From positions 82,064,997-82,128,996 of the forward strand of contig OW799234.1 in the NCBI GenBank assembly GCA_941918925.1: 64,000 bases of DNA, in the 5' to 3' direction. Shown here one piece after another: positions 1 through 11,618 of the stretch; the first letter of the stretch is position 1; each line of letters begins with the position of its first letter. The translations under genes were made by a program, and so were the position numbers. The stretch is from Phyto melanocephala. Its lineage: Eukaryota > Arthropoda > Insecta > Diptera > Rhinophoridae. Under the pieces are notes generated by a model, which did not search any database, was not told the origin of the DNA, and worked only from the letters and a program-made list of their open reading frames with translations.

Positions 1-729
1 TTCAATATCAAGTGCAAGAAGCTAAAAATTATAACTTTTTTTAAAGGTCGCGGCACTGCCCACTTTTCTAATAACGAAGCTGTATAGTCATGACAGCTCA
101 ATATGTGTTGAAAGTTTCAGAAAATGGGTGAAGTTCAAGTAGCTGAAAATTATAACTTTTTTTATGGGCGTGGCACTGCCCACTTTTCTAATCAAAAATT
201 GTTTAAGTCATGACAACTTAATATGTGTGCAAAGTATCAGAAGAATCGGTCCAGTGCAAGTACCTCAAAATTATAATTTTTTTTATGGGCGTGGCACTGC
301 CCACTTTTCTAATCACGAAATTGTCAAGTCATTATGGGCGTGGCCCTGCCCACTTTTTTAATCACGAAATTATAAAGTCAGGACAGCTCAATATGTGTGC
401 AAAGTTTCAGAAAAATCGGTCTAGTGCAAGTACCTCAAAATTAAAACTTTTTTAGGGGCGTGGCCCCGCCAACTTTTCTTATCACGAAATTATTTAGTCA
501 TGAGAGCTCGATATGTGTGCAAAGTTTCAGAAAAATCGGTCAAGTGCAAGTAGCTAAAACTGATAACTAATTTTGTATGGGCGTGGCCCCGCCCACTTTT
601 TTTCACCCATAAACACTCCCTGGAATGTGTACAACAACTTTCCAAAGTTTAATTCCGATCGGTTTTACAGTTTCAGAGTCTATAGCTAACACACACACAC
701 ACAAAGAGTTTCACTTTTATATATATAGA
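1..729 (-). mobile_element. Non-autonomous Helitron with ~120-bp tandem repeats, cut by window edge
   Basis: The stretch is a direct tandem array with a period near 120 bp. Each unit carries a 'gggcgtggc..tgcccacttttctaatcacgaaatt' type block followed by 'gacagctcaatatgtgtgcaaag'. It ends in an (AC)n tract and a TATATATAGA terminus. On the minus strand this terminus reads A|TCTATATATA, the Helitron 5' TC end next to a host A. The element matches the complete copy at 12176-12923, so it is minus-oriented with its 3' end off the left edge. Short open frames in the array are repeat translations, not genes. Helitron assignment is inferred from the complete copy; the repeat structure is seen directly. 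Confidence 0.72.
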
Positions 730-2929
730 TTTAGGCGATTTTTTTGTAAAAAAGATTTTATCAAAAATTTATAGAAAAAAAATTTAAAGGAATAAATTTT
801 ATTTTTTTTTGAGGATTGAATCACTCAATGTGTGAACTTTTAATGTTCAAGAGACGAAAAAGTCTTTTTCAAAATTTTACTGGTACATATTCCCATAAAT
901 TAATTGGAATTACTTATTAATATTTATGAAATTATTTTAATCAAAGCTTTGAAAGATTTCATGTAATTTTTTTTATATAAATAAATATAATACACATTTT
1001 ATATCATTATACATTGTTTTATATGACAGGGAGTAATTCGCACAATCAAAAAAGTATATTTTTTGTTTACCAGAACTAAAAACGTAAAAAGAAGCGATAT
1101 TAAAAGTTGGCAATGTTGAAAATCGGTTCAGTGGTTTGGCAGTTATAAGCCCTAAAATATTTTACTATTAAATACGCACACAATTCGTAAAATATAAGCA
1201 AAACAATATTTGCTCAATTCACAATAGCGTATTGTATTATGTGTCGTCTTTTTAAATAAAGTTTTGGTTTATTTACTTGTGAACACAATTTCTGTTGTAT
1301 CGGTAGTATCGATGTATTGTTAAACGTCAATTAATATTAAACGTCAGCTAAATAAAAAATCAGGACTGGAAAAGTCGATGTAGCAGAGCTACAAAAATAT
1401 AAAGATAAAAAATCAACAAAAAATTTAAGTTTAAAATATATTTTAAATTTATTATTTTGCAAGCAAAAATAATATCACAAAAATAATTTTTTAATTCTAC
1501 AAAAATTTTTATTTTTCCATCCCTGTATGAATCCAATGAAACATAAAAGCATATGAAATGAAATTGTATTTTTATAAAAAATTTTACAATGGAAATTACC
1601 AACAACAAGCATTCAATGCTGTAAACACATACAAAAATAGTACCGACCGTACAATACAACTGTAAATTGAATTATTGTTTTTATAGAAAGAGCCAAAAAG
1701 ATATAAACAATTTATATATTGCAAGACGGTTCCTACATAAAACCTTTAAAACCAAAAAGAGCTTTTTGAACCGCTTACTTAGTGCTTAACTGCTTCTAAG
1801 AGCGCTTCTAGAAGAGATGATTTTTATTTGAGATGTCCCATCTCGTTGGTATTTTTTTGCACTTAATGAAACCTAATTTAATTCCTACCAGGAACAGCTT
1901 AATTATGCCTTCTCTCTACGCCTAGCTAAGAAAGGTAGCAGCAAGTAAGGGGGAAATATGAAAAAAATACTATTAATAATGTTACTTTTTTAATATCTGT
2001 TCTTTTCTCTAAAAAGGATTAATTTATTATATTACAATTATGTGTTCTTTTCTAATAAAAATTTGTGCCCGTTTAGATGGCTGTGTCTTTCATTCTAATA
2101 ATTTTCCCTTATTTATGACAAGAAAAGATTAAAGGGTAGTGCGCGGTTTGATATCACTGGTCTGCAGAAAAAATCACCTTTAAACCAAAGTGTATTGACT
2201 ATAAATCTCTTAACGCGTTAAATTCAAATTCGTTTTCGGTTTTTTTTAACCGGGCTCAGATTTTTTAATGGAAAAAAATATTTTTTTTCTTATTCTAATT
2301 AGGTGCAATGGACTAAAATCCACTACCACTGAACGTTAGGGTCGCTAATGCAATATCTTTTCCATTATCAATAAAAGTGGTAAAAAATTAAATCCAATGC
2401 ATACGTCCAACTCTGAGTACTTGTTAATAATATAGGGGTATTCACTTAATCAAGAATAAAATCAAAATTTGTCAACCGAGTTTTATTCTTTTTGGCTATT
2501 TTATTCGTAATGTACCTTCGCAATACCTTTCTGATAGATCATAAAAATGTAAAATTTTTGCCCTAATAATTTTTTAATGAATTTTTTGAAACAAAAAATA
2601 GTATTCATTTTCCATAAAAAAAAAATTGTGCTCAAAGGAAATTTTATTTCTAATCGTTTGCTGGTATTTCAATAAAAATCAAACAAATCCTTTTGAAGTT
2701 ATGATGAAATGCCCATAAAGAATCTGAGCCCCATAGAAAAAATCTGAAAATAAATTTTTTTCTAAAGCCGAAAAAAATTTGGTGTTTTTTGCGAAAATAA
2801 GTAAAAAAAAGCATACTCGTCTTAGCTTAACAATTTAAAATTTTTAGAGTACAAAAACTTTTTAATGTGAACATTCTGGCATCACTCATATGCGTTGATA
2901 ATGTACTTTAATCATGGTTTGTGTTATTT
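730..2929. other. AT-rich sequence without recognised genes; faint TIR relative at 2155-2280
   Basis: No coding region can be supported. Positions 2155-2280 read CACTGGTCTGCAG and then run parallel to the terminal inverted repeat of the element at 24593 (shared 'aattcaaat..cgttttcggttttttt' order). This is probably a diverged relic of that family, but I could not find its other end. Confidence 0.3.
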
Positions 2930-3418
2930 CCCTGCAGGAAACCTGGAATAAAGTGTCTCCAAGTCACCACTTTTGCCGACAATTTTGGTGACTTTTTGGT
3001 GCTATTGACAACAAAACGTCGTCACTTTTTACATTTTGAAATTCAAAACAGAAAAAATGGAAAAAGTTGTCAGTAAAATTGTTTAAGATGATAAACTGCA
3101 GTTAAATTTTACGTTTTAAAATAATATTTTAATTGAATGAGGTAAAAAGTTTCAAAAGCGCAGATAAGAATTACAAAAATGAACTGGTGGTGAATATCTG
3201 GTTCCAATGTCGCCATATGTTTCCGTAAGAACTACCTAGTCAGTAGTTCTAACGTCACTAGTGGATTTTCAATGACAAACACATGTTAAACGTCTATAGT
3301 AAAGAACATTGTCTGGGGTATAATTGGTCAGTAGTCCTGGTGACAGAGTCAATAGTGAATCAGTACTGTTTTACTATATTTCATTTCCTGACATTTGACA
3401 TTGACATTTCCTGCAGGG
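2930..3418. mobile_element. Possible short inverted-repeat element
   Basis: CCCTGCAGGAAA at 2930 is mirrored by TTTCCTGCAGGG ending at 3418, giving a perfect 12-bp inverted repeat about 490 bp apart. TTT sits on both outer sides. The core is itself near-palindromic (CCTGCAGG), so chance pairing is possible. There is no coding capacity. Confidence 0.32.
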
Positions 3419-5005
3419 TTTCTCCACAAATAATATGTTGCATAATTACTGGTCGAGTTAAACATTTTATAAACTTATGTGCATTTAAAAAGATAAAATT
3501 TTAAGAGAAACTAAAACACCATAAATTAGGCACCTATTATACTGTGCGAGTTGGCCAATATTTTTAAGAATATTAGAGGAATTTATGATACTTTCTTATA
3601 TCACCAAGAATTTCTTAAATAATAAATAACAACTAACATTGATTGATTACCGTTGAACTTTAAACATTTATCATTTTAATAATTTGCATCGTTGTGAATA
3701 TCATCTCATGAATATCAGTATATTTTTAACTAAAGACAATAAATTATAGATACAGTTTATTAATTGTAACGTAAAAAGGAAAATTGACAATAAATATACA
3801 TACTTACTTATGATAATTATTATTATTATTAACAAAAAGTTCTTTTTAGAAAATTTATAAAAAAAATAAGTATTTATTCTTAAACTATTAAGTCAATGAA
3901 GACTGTACAAAATATTAAATGTATTGAAAATGTTACAACCCCACAAAAAATAATATTAAAATATAATCATAATAATAGTATATAAAAACCAACAACCAAG
4001 TATTGGTTTCAAAAGCCAGTTAATAAAAAAAATTTTAACATAAATATTTATAATAAACAAAAAACTAAATACATTCATTAAAACAAAGCCACACATTAGT
4101 ACATATTAAATAAAATTCCCTCAATACATAGTTATATACTTAAAAATTAAATTAAAAAAAAAAAAAACATTTAAAAAGCAATATCAGCATTATTGCTTTT
4201 TTAATTATTAAGAAAAAATTAAATATTTTTTTTGTCAAAAATTTTTTTGTGTTGACAAAATTATCTGCATTTAAGCATTTACGTTTGTAATGTAAACATT
4301 TTTAATTTTATTTTATTTTTTTTTGTTATAAAAACTAAAAGAAGTATAAGTTTTAAAAGAAATTTAATAACACTTAAGTGGAAGTAACATATCGTATAAC
4401 AAATATTTATATTATTAACATACCGAACACATGCTTTAATACATACTTTAATCGAATAAAAAAAATCGTTTTTAAGCACCCTACATTAAAAAGCACTTAA
4501 CAATAGTCACTAATAAGTTCTTAAATTGAACTATAGTTATTTTTATTTTTTAAATTTACTAAAATGTTCGGGATAAGCTACCAATTAATCTTTAAAAGAT
4601 AGAATTTAATTGTTGGGTTTTAAGCTGCTCTATATTCATTTCACTGGTACTAATGTCAAATATTTACCTAAAAACAAAATTTTCTTTCCTTATTGGAAAA
4701 ATAAAATACTTTGCAAAAGAAAAAATTTGGTGGTTGGATTTTTGAAAGAGTTTTTCTAGAGTATTTTGTTTCTATTTTAATCCCCTTCACACGAATCCTT
4801 CTAAATCTTAGATGAATTGATTAACTAAGACGTCTGTCAGTGTGGTTGTTGAAATTAACTTTTTGAATCTTTCACTTATACTTGAGGCTCTTGTATAGTA
4901 ACAATTTATCAGATATGCTCTTGAGGATTTTGGTATTAAAAATCAATTTTGTGGCTACATTACGAGCTGTAATATGAGCGAAAGAATACGATTGCCTCTG
5001 TGTTT
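3419..5005. other. AT-rich sequence, nothing recognised
   Basis: Very AT-rich sequence with poly-A/T runs. I see no credible exon, RNA gene or paired termini. Confidence 0.5.
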
Positions 5006-6400
5006 TTATACCCGCTACCAAAAAAATGGTGGGGGTATATTCATTTTGTCATTCTGTTTGTAACACATCGAAATATCCATTTTAGACCCCATAAAGTATA
5101 TATATTCTGAATCAGGGTTTGATTTGATGACGATCTAGCTATGTCCGTCCGTCTGTCCGTCTGTTTAAAGCACGATAGAGGTCGCACCGAAAAAGCTAGG
5201 GGGCTCAAATTTTGCCAGAATCTTTCTTATAGACAAGGTTTGTTTGGTATTGATGGGCTAAATCGGAATATTAGGAAGAGAGTTATAGCTCGAAAAGCAA
5301 GAGTAGGTCGAAAAAACCGTGTCCTTCGAACATCGAACAAAATGGAATTGTGTCCAAACGCATTAACGTAGACTCATGAAACTTCGAATATATATTTCCT
5401 GAGTAAAAAAAATATTTTTCCCCAAAAATTGCGTAAATCTATGCATTAGGAGAGGAGTTATCGATCAAAATGTACGAAAATTTATATCGCACAGTGTATT
5501 TTACGGTATATTTAAAAACAAAAACGTCATAAAAGCAACAAAATTGGATGTACGACTCTGAAATTTTGCACACTCTGCTTTTTGGTGAGTGGCTTTTTTG
5601 TACCGAAAAATCAATGTGCCACGCCCACTTTTACGCCCACCTCCCATATAACGTTTTAACTAAAATTCATATAATTTCTCTATTAATAAAGATTTTGGAA
5701 TAATAAAGGGCTATATTGACACGCCTAGGTTGTACTCATTCGCAAAAACAACTTTGATACGCCTACTATAACGCCCACTTTTCACGTTATCTACCGTTAA
5801 TGAATTTTAAAAGCTCATAAAACCGGCAAAATTAGAGGTATGATGATAAAATTTGCTACGTATATCCCCCTAGGCAATATCATTACTGTGCCAGAAAATT
5901 AAGGTGCCACGCCCACTTTTACGCCCACCTCCCATATAACGTTTTACCTACAATTCATATAATTTCTCTATTAATAAAGATTTTGGAATAACAAAGGGCT
6001 AAATTGAAACACATAAGTTGTACTCATTCGCAAAAACAACTTTGACACGCCTACTATGTCGCCCACTTTTCACGTTATCTACCGTTAATGAATTTTAAAT
6101 GCTCATAAAACCGCCAAAATTAGAGGTATGATGATCAAATTTGTTACATATATCCTTCTAATCAATGTAATTGTTGTGCCAAAAAGTTTAGGTGAGACGC
6201 CCACTTTAACGCCTACCTCCCATATAACGGTTTATCTTAAATTCATGTAATTTCTCTATTGACAAAGGTTTTGGGAAAATAAAGGACTATATTGAAATAT
6301 CTAAGTTGTATTTATTAGCAGAAACTTTATTGACACACCTACTTTAACGCCCACTTTCATTGAAAGACTACATTTACAAAAGCATTTTAGTAGAATATCG
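5006..6400 (+). mobile_element. DINE-1/INE-1-like (Helentron-associated) element with ~288-bp tandem units
   Basis: It starts with TATACCCGCTACC..GGTGGGGGTATA, followed by the block containing 'gaccccataaagtatatatattctgaatcag' and 'gtccgtccgtctgtccgtctg'. This order of motifs is the well-known start of Drosophila INE-1/DINE-1. The body holds about 2.7 tandem copies of a ~288-bp unit: 'gcccacttttacgcccacctcccatataacg' recurs at about 5620, 5910 and 6195. There is no protein-coding capacity. The 3' hairpin end is not visible, and the copy runs up to the mariner at 6408. Family assignment is from knowledge of INE-1; the tandem structure is seen directly. Confidence 0.75.
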
Positions 6401-6407
6401 AAGTTAT

Positions 6408-7017
6408 AAAGGATGGTTAAATTTTAAGGGCCGATGTTGAATTTAAATTAAACACAAATTATTTAGGAAATTATTATTATTTCTTTTTATAATGATAATA
6501 TTTGTACAGTTCAATTATGTATTTAACAAAATATCGGCCAAATGGCCCCCCATCCTTGACGCCACTCCTCTATCTGATGATCCAAATTTTCAATGACAAT
6601 GTTGATGCTCAATTGTTGGGCATGATGATGAGTCGAGGTTGACTGCTCTTTTGCCACACTATCGCAATCAGTGGTTCCCATTCAATGAACTAAAAAGGCA
6701 TTCACAGATTTTCTAACATTTTTTACAGACCTGCTTTGCAGAAATTTAAATATTTGTTACAATTCTCCCGATTGTGGACGAATTTGAACGATTGTGTTGA
6801 TCAAAAGAATTACGAAGTGCACAAAATTCATTTTGATTTGAACGCCCATTTTTATAAAAAACCTGAATAACTTTAAAGCGTTGCTCATTTGCGTATCTTT
6901 CCACGGATCAAATTGAGTAAGTTTGAGATTGAGAAATGTCAAGTGAAATGCAGAAAACAAATTTAAAGACTAGGTGTAGTTCATCTTCAACATGGGCCCT
7001 TAAAATATAACCACCCT
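6408..7017 (-). mobile_element. Internally deleted mariner (rosa-like), transposase remnant
   Basis: The ends are inverted repeats around 'ggttaaattttaagggcc' (left) and 'gggcccttaaaatataacc' (right), each outside-flanked by TATA. On the minus strand the right half encodes a transposase N-terminus (LTQFDPWKDTQMSNALKLF, 6757-6960). The left half has a run like the family's C-terminus (VIENLDHQIEEW). The catalytic middle is missing, so this is a deletion derivative. The same termini recur at 18023 and at the right end of the remnant ending near 40354. Confidence 0.7.
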
Positions 7018-7095
7018 ATACAATAATATAATACAACTACTCTTAAGCAGTTGTGTGTATTAAACGTTTTTGTCGACCAAATTTTTACAAAGTTG

Positions 7096-7629
7096 AAACT
7101 ATTACAAAAGTGGAGAACCGCAATCGGGGCATAAATGTACGATTCAACGTCTTTAGATTATTTATTTTGGTGTTTTGTTAAGTCATTGAATCGATTTTGT
7201 ATTTTCAGTATATTTGCAAAATATTCACATCATTAATGTATAAAAAATTATATGAGTCCTTAATTATGAAAGTGGTCTAAGTAAAAAATGAGTTTATTAG
7301 TTCTTTAACACAATATTACTACTTTAAGATAAATAAGTTCAATGTGATTTTCATGATATTAAGAAAATGATTTAAAAAAATTAACCATTATGAATGGTTG
7401 TTAATGCATTGTTAAATGGAATTTGTTTGGTGTTGATTATGAAAATGTTCTATGTCAAAAATTGACAAAAAAAAAATTATTACATTAGTAATAATACATT
7501 AATATTTTTTTAAATTAAATAAAAAAAATATTAATAAATTTCAATACGTCTACAATAAGGATTTTGAAATTATTTTAATAAAGTATTAACTTATGCCCCG
7601 ATTGCGGTTCTCCACTTTTGTAATAGTTT
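7096..7629. mobile_element. MITE with 39-bp terminal inverted repeats
   Basis: The left end, AAACTATTACAAAAGTGGAG continuing to 7134, is repeated in reverse complement at 7591-7629, apparently without mismatch. About 450 bp of AT-rich non-coding sequence lies between. I cannot define a target duplication or assign a superfamily. Confidence 0.7.
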
Positions 7630-7924
7630 GGTTGTCTTTGGCAAATTGATATTGTCATTCTCAACTCAACTGACAGTTGATTATTCAGTTGTGTATCAGT
7701 TTTCTAAAACTGCTTTAGATGACTCTGATTTCCTCATTTTATATGTTTCAAAAAAAAAAGGAAGATCAAAAATTTATGGAAATATTGGTTTATTTCCACT
7801 ATAAATGACAATAAAACCAATAACGGAAGAAAAACATATTGCAAATATATTATTTGTTTACTACCCTACATTTCAACATTAAAAAAAAAGGTTTATGAAT
7901 CTTAAAATGCTAAAATCCTTAAAC

Positions 7925-8276
7925 AAGACAGCTCAATATGTGTGCAAAGTTTCAGAAAAAACGATCTAGTAAAAATAGCTAAAATTTATAATTCTTTTTT
8001 ATGGGCGTGACACTGCCCACCTTTCTTATCACGAAATTGCATAGTCATGACAGCTCAATATGTGTGCAAACTTTCAGAAAAATCGGTCAAGTGCAAGTAG
8101 CTAAAATTATAACTTATTTTTATGGGCGTGGCACTGCCCACTTTTTACGACCCATAAACACTCCCTGGAACGTGTACAACAACTTACCAAAGTCTGAGTC
8201 CAGTCGGCTTTACGGTTTCGGAGTCTATAGCTAACATACACACAGACAGACAGAGTTTCACTTTTATATATATAGA
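7925..8276 (-). mobile_element. Helitron fragment (about two tandem units plus 5' end)
   Basis: About two ~120-bp units of the 1-729 / 12176-12923 family, then 'acccataaacactccctggaa' and the TATATATAGA end. On the minus strand this gives A|TCTATATATA. The Helitron 3' end is missing, so the copy is truncated at its left side. Confidence 0.7.
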
Positions 8277-9827
8277 TATTATAAATAAATTTTTTAACAC
8301 GTGACACTATTAGCGTTCGTCAAAAACCATTAAGACTTGAAATTTAAAGATTTATTTTGATTAAAATTTTTTTCTCTTTTTATATGATTATTTGTAATTA
8401 ATTTTTTAATAGAAAAGGTTTCTTACCCATTACGGCCCATAAGCTAGGTTATTGTTGTTGTAATAAATAAATTGAAAATTGAAATTGAAAAAAACTCAAC
8501 TTAAGAATTATATAAAACGACATTAATAAACTACCTTGTTTGATGTAGGGTGTTTTAAATTAACATTTGAAGATATCATTCATTAAAAAAAAAACAACAA
8601 AAAACCTTCGCATATCTGCAGCTGTTAATAAACTTGAATTCTAAAGTTTTTACTTGTACTTTTGTTTTTTTTTTTGTAACAAATATTTCTTATATAATCT
8701 TATATTTTTGTATGCATGTATGTTATGTATATCGGGTTGTATTTGAAAAAAAAAAAAAAAAAAACGTTTTTTTGTTTGAAGAATTTAATATCAAATATAG
8801 CTGGTTAAACATTTTTTCCTTAATTATTATTGTACCTTAATAAATGTTATTTTTGGAAACAACAAAATAATAATAAACAATATTAATAATAAACAATATT
8901 AATAATAAATAATATTTATATGTATAAAATTGCATTTGTTGCATTTGTTGCAGTGTTGGTGTATTTATGTTTTTTTACCCCTTAATTAGTATAAATAATA
9001 ATAAATAAAAAAAGGGTAAATAGGTATGTGTTTGTATTAATCTTTTTTTAAGACAATAATTGTTATATTGCATTATTTGCTAAAATTATATTTAACTATT
9101 TAGATAATTTATTGTGATTATTTATTAAAAAAATATATATGTATGTATATAATTAATAAGTACAAACTAATGAATACCATACATATATCATGATGTCCGA
9201 CTGTTTATGTTTGCAGTGAACTTTGTAAAGTTTTAAAAATGTTAACAGAATTCATAAGACTTGTTTTTAAATTTATTCGACCTTTTAATGTATTTTGATC
9301 TGCAATGCATAAAAAGGTTTGATATAAACTTTTAAACTCCAAGCAAAATAATTTAAAAAAATATATGTATAATTATTATTTTAACTTAATAATGTTGAAT
9401 TATTTTTTATAATTTATAGATACTTACAAACAGATAAAGAAATAATAAAGAAATAAAGAAATATTGTCTTTTAAAAATCATAGAATTATTGCAATATGTA
9501 ATACACTTAAGAATGGTTTTATAATATTGATGTATTTTTCAAATTTAAAATGAGAGGAGTTTATTTTCAGAATGTTTTGCATTTTAATTTTTTATCAAAT
9601 ATTTGTCAAACGTTTAAACCTTAATTTAAAATTCAACTCTTTTTTTTTGCGGGCTAGTAGCATATGAGTCAGTATGTAATGTTGTTAGAATATCGTATCA
9701 ATATCAGTATGTAATGTTGTCAAAATCAAAAAATTAAGCTTTCAAGATTAAAGTGAAACACACATTTTTGAATTTCCCAAGACATATTTACGGTGTTATT
9801 TAAAGAACTTACTTTGCCCGCCACAAC
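8277..9827. other. AT-rich sequence, nothing recognised
   Basis: Poly-T/poly-A tracts and AATAAT-type microsatellite (about 8855-8920). No credible exon or paired termini were found. Confidence 0.5.
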
Positions 9828-10174
9828 CAAGGCATATTCATACAGGTATATGCAACAGCGAATTTATACAACAAAGCTACTTTTTGGCGGATCTTTTCTG
9901 TCAAGGCCAATTCGTATAGCAGGGATGGAAAAGTTGTCTTTATATGTTTATTTAATAAAATGTAAAAAAAGGATATGTATTTGCGAAGCACATTATGAAT
10001 GGTGCAAGAACAACAAATATACATAAATTTTGTTAATATTATTATCAAAAAAGCACACTTAAGTTAAATGTTCAATTTCAAATCCAAATCTCATTCTCCA
10101 TCCCATTGTGTCCCATCTTTCAGACATTGTGTTTCTCCATCAGCTGTACAGATAACCTGTATGAATTCGCCGTG
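9828..10174 (-). mobile_element. hAT-like MITE, copy 1, with 8-bp target duplication
   Basis: Starts CAAGGCATATTCATACAGGT and ends with the reverse complement of a CAAGGC(G/A)AATTCATACAGGT terminus. The flanks are gccacaac (9820-9827) and gccacaat (10175-10182), an 8-bp duplication with one mismatch. Eight-bp duplications and CA(A/G)GG-type ends fit the hAT superfamily. It is inverted relative to the three other copies in this window. It has no real coding capacity. Confidence 0.75.
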
Positions 10175-10182
10175 GCCACAAT

Positions 10183-10480
10183 GTCAAAGTTTCTTTATAT
10201 TTAAATGAAGTTTTACGAGCGTTTGTTGAACAATTTCTTGAAAATCTAATAAAAATTGTAAAATTTGTAAAAAAAAAAATTTTTGAAAGTTGTAATTGTT
10301 GTGCAATATTTTAATGGTAATTAAGTAAAATATAAATTCTAATTGAGATTACGAATATGCGAAAAAATATGTGTTTATCTAAATGGTTTTAATTTGTGAA
10401 TTTTGTGAAAACTGTTAAATAAAATCTGTAATAAACTACAGAAATTTGGGAAATAAAGTGAAAACAAACATCGTTGTGAT
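10183..10480. other. Short AT-rich spacer between two MITE copies
   Basis: Nothing recognised between the two copies. Confidence 0.4.
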
Positions 10481-10857
10481 CAAGGCAAATTCATACAGGT
10501 GAAATTATCAGCCCAGCTGATGGGGAAACTTTTTGTCAAAATTGGTTGAATTTTCTTTGATTTTATTTATTAATGCAGGGAAGGAAAATGTGATTTTGGC
10601 TTCGGTATTAAAGAATTAACTTTTTATTTTTGTGATAAGAAATTTACCAAATGTATGTATATTTGTTGCTTCTGCATAATTTATAATGTGTTTAACAAAT
10701 ATATATTCCTTTTTTAATTAAATTTTATTAAATTAAACCTAACATAACAACTTTTCCATCGCTGATATACGAATTGGCCTTGACAGAAAATACCCCTTGA
10801 AAAGTTGCTTTGTTGTATTAATTCGCGGTTGCATATACCTGTATGAATATGCCTTGT
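10481..10857 (+). mobile_element. hAT-like MITE, copy 2
   Basis: CAAGGCAAATTCATACAGGT at the left and ..TGTATGAATATGCCTTG at the right. The interior matches copies 1, 3 and 4, including 'ttggccttgacagaaaa' and 'aaagttgctttgttgta'. The flanking 8-mers agree at only 5 of 8 positions, so the target duplication has decayed or was never perfect. Confidence 0.75.
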
Positions 10858-11059
10858 TTGTTTTTTAATTATTGGAACATGTATAAAAATAAAATTTTAT
10901 TGATCATAAACATTTTTTTTTGTGTTTTGACATTTAGCCGTTTTATCTACAAGTAAAAATTGTCTATTATTTTTGCCATGTAGTGTTTGTTATACAGATG
11001 TTGTCTTCTGATATGCCATATCCATAAGCTACTTTTATTAGTTTAATTTAAATGACAAG

Positions 11060-11345
11060 GTTTTAAAATCATAGAGCCAGCGTATCACACGATGGTTCAG
11101 TATCCGTAAGTCGACCTATGCCTTCATATTGGAAGTCGGAACTGAACGCCAAAAATATTCTTTTTAAAAGTTTTGCAGAGGTTAATTGAGACTCCGAGCC
11201 ACTGTACCTCTGTACCGCTAGCCGACGCCACGCAATTAACCGATGAGAGAGTGAGACGCAAAACTCTCTGTCTTTATTCGACAACGACAATGAAGCGCGC
11301 GAGCTCTTGACCCGACCAGATCTGAAATGTGACTGTCCATAAGGT
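11060..11345. other. GC-richer island, unidentified
   Basis: This ~285-bp block is clearly richer in GC than its surroundings. It contains clusters such as 'gagagagtgagacgcaaaactctctg' and 'gcgcgcgagctc'. A 73-residue minus-strand open frame (11069-11290) covers most of it but has no motif I recognise. It could be a small host exon or promoter, or the GC-rich part of an unknown repeat. Confidence 0.25.
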
Positions 11346-11618
11346 ACTCGTATTCAATCAGCTGATTGTTTTACAATTTACAAGCGTTACCAACTTTTTT
11401 AAAAGTCTGTCTGCATTTGTTAAAATTGATTTTTTTAATTTTATTATAAAATAAATAATTCGCAGTTTCAGTTGGTTTAAAATGTTTTAAACAATACAAA
11501 ACCATGAATAACAAGTTTTCGCTTTAAAGTTTTTTAAAAATTATTTAAATTAAAGAAGAAAATAAAAATATGGTATGACATATGCCGGCATATATACAAA
11601 ATCAAAATGCATGTGTTT

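Noticed and set aside
1..729. CRISPR-like or centromeric satellite array
   Set aside because: The ~120-bp units have no spacers and end in Helitron termini; three dispersed copies exist.
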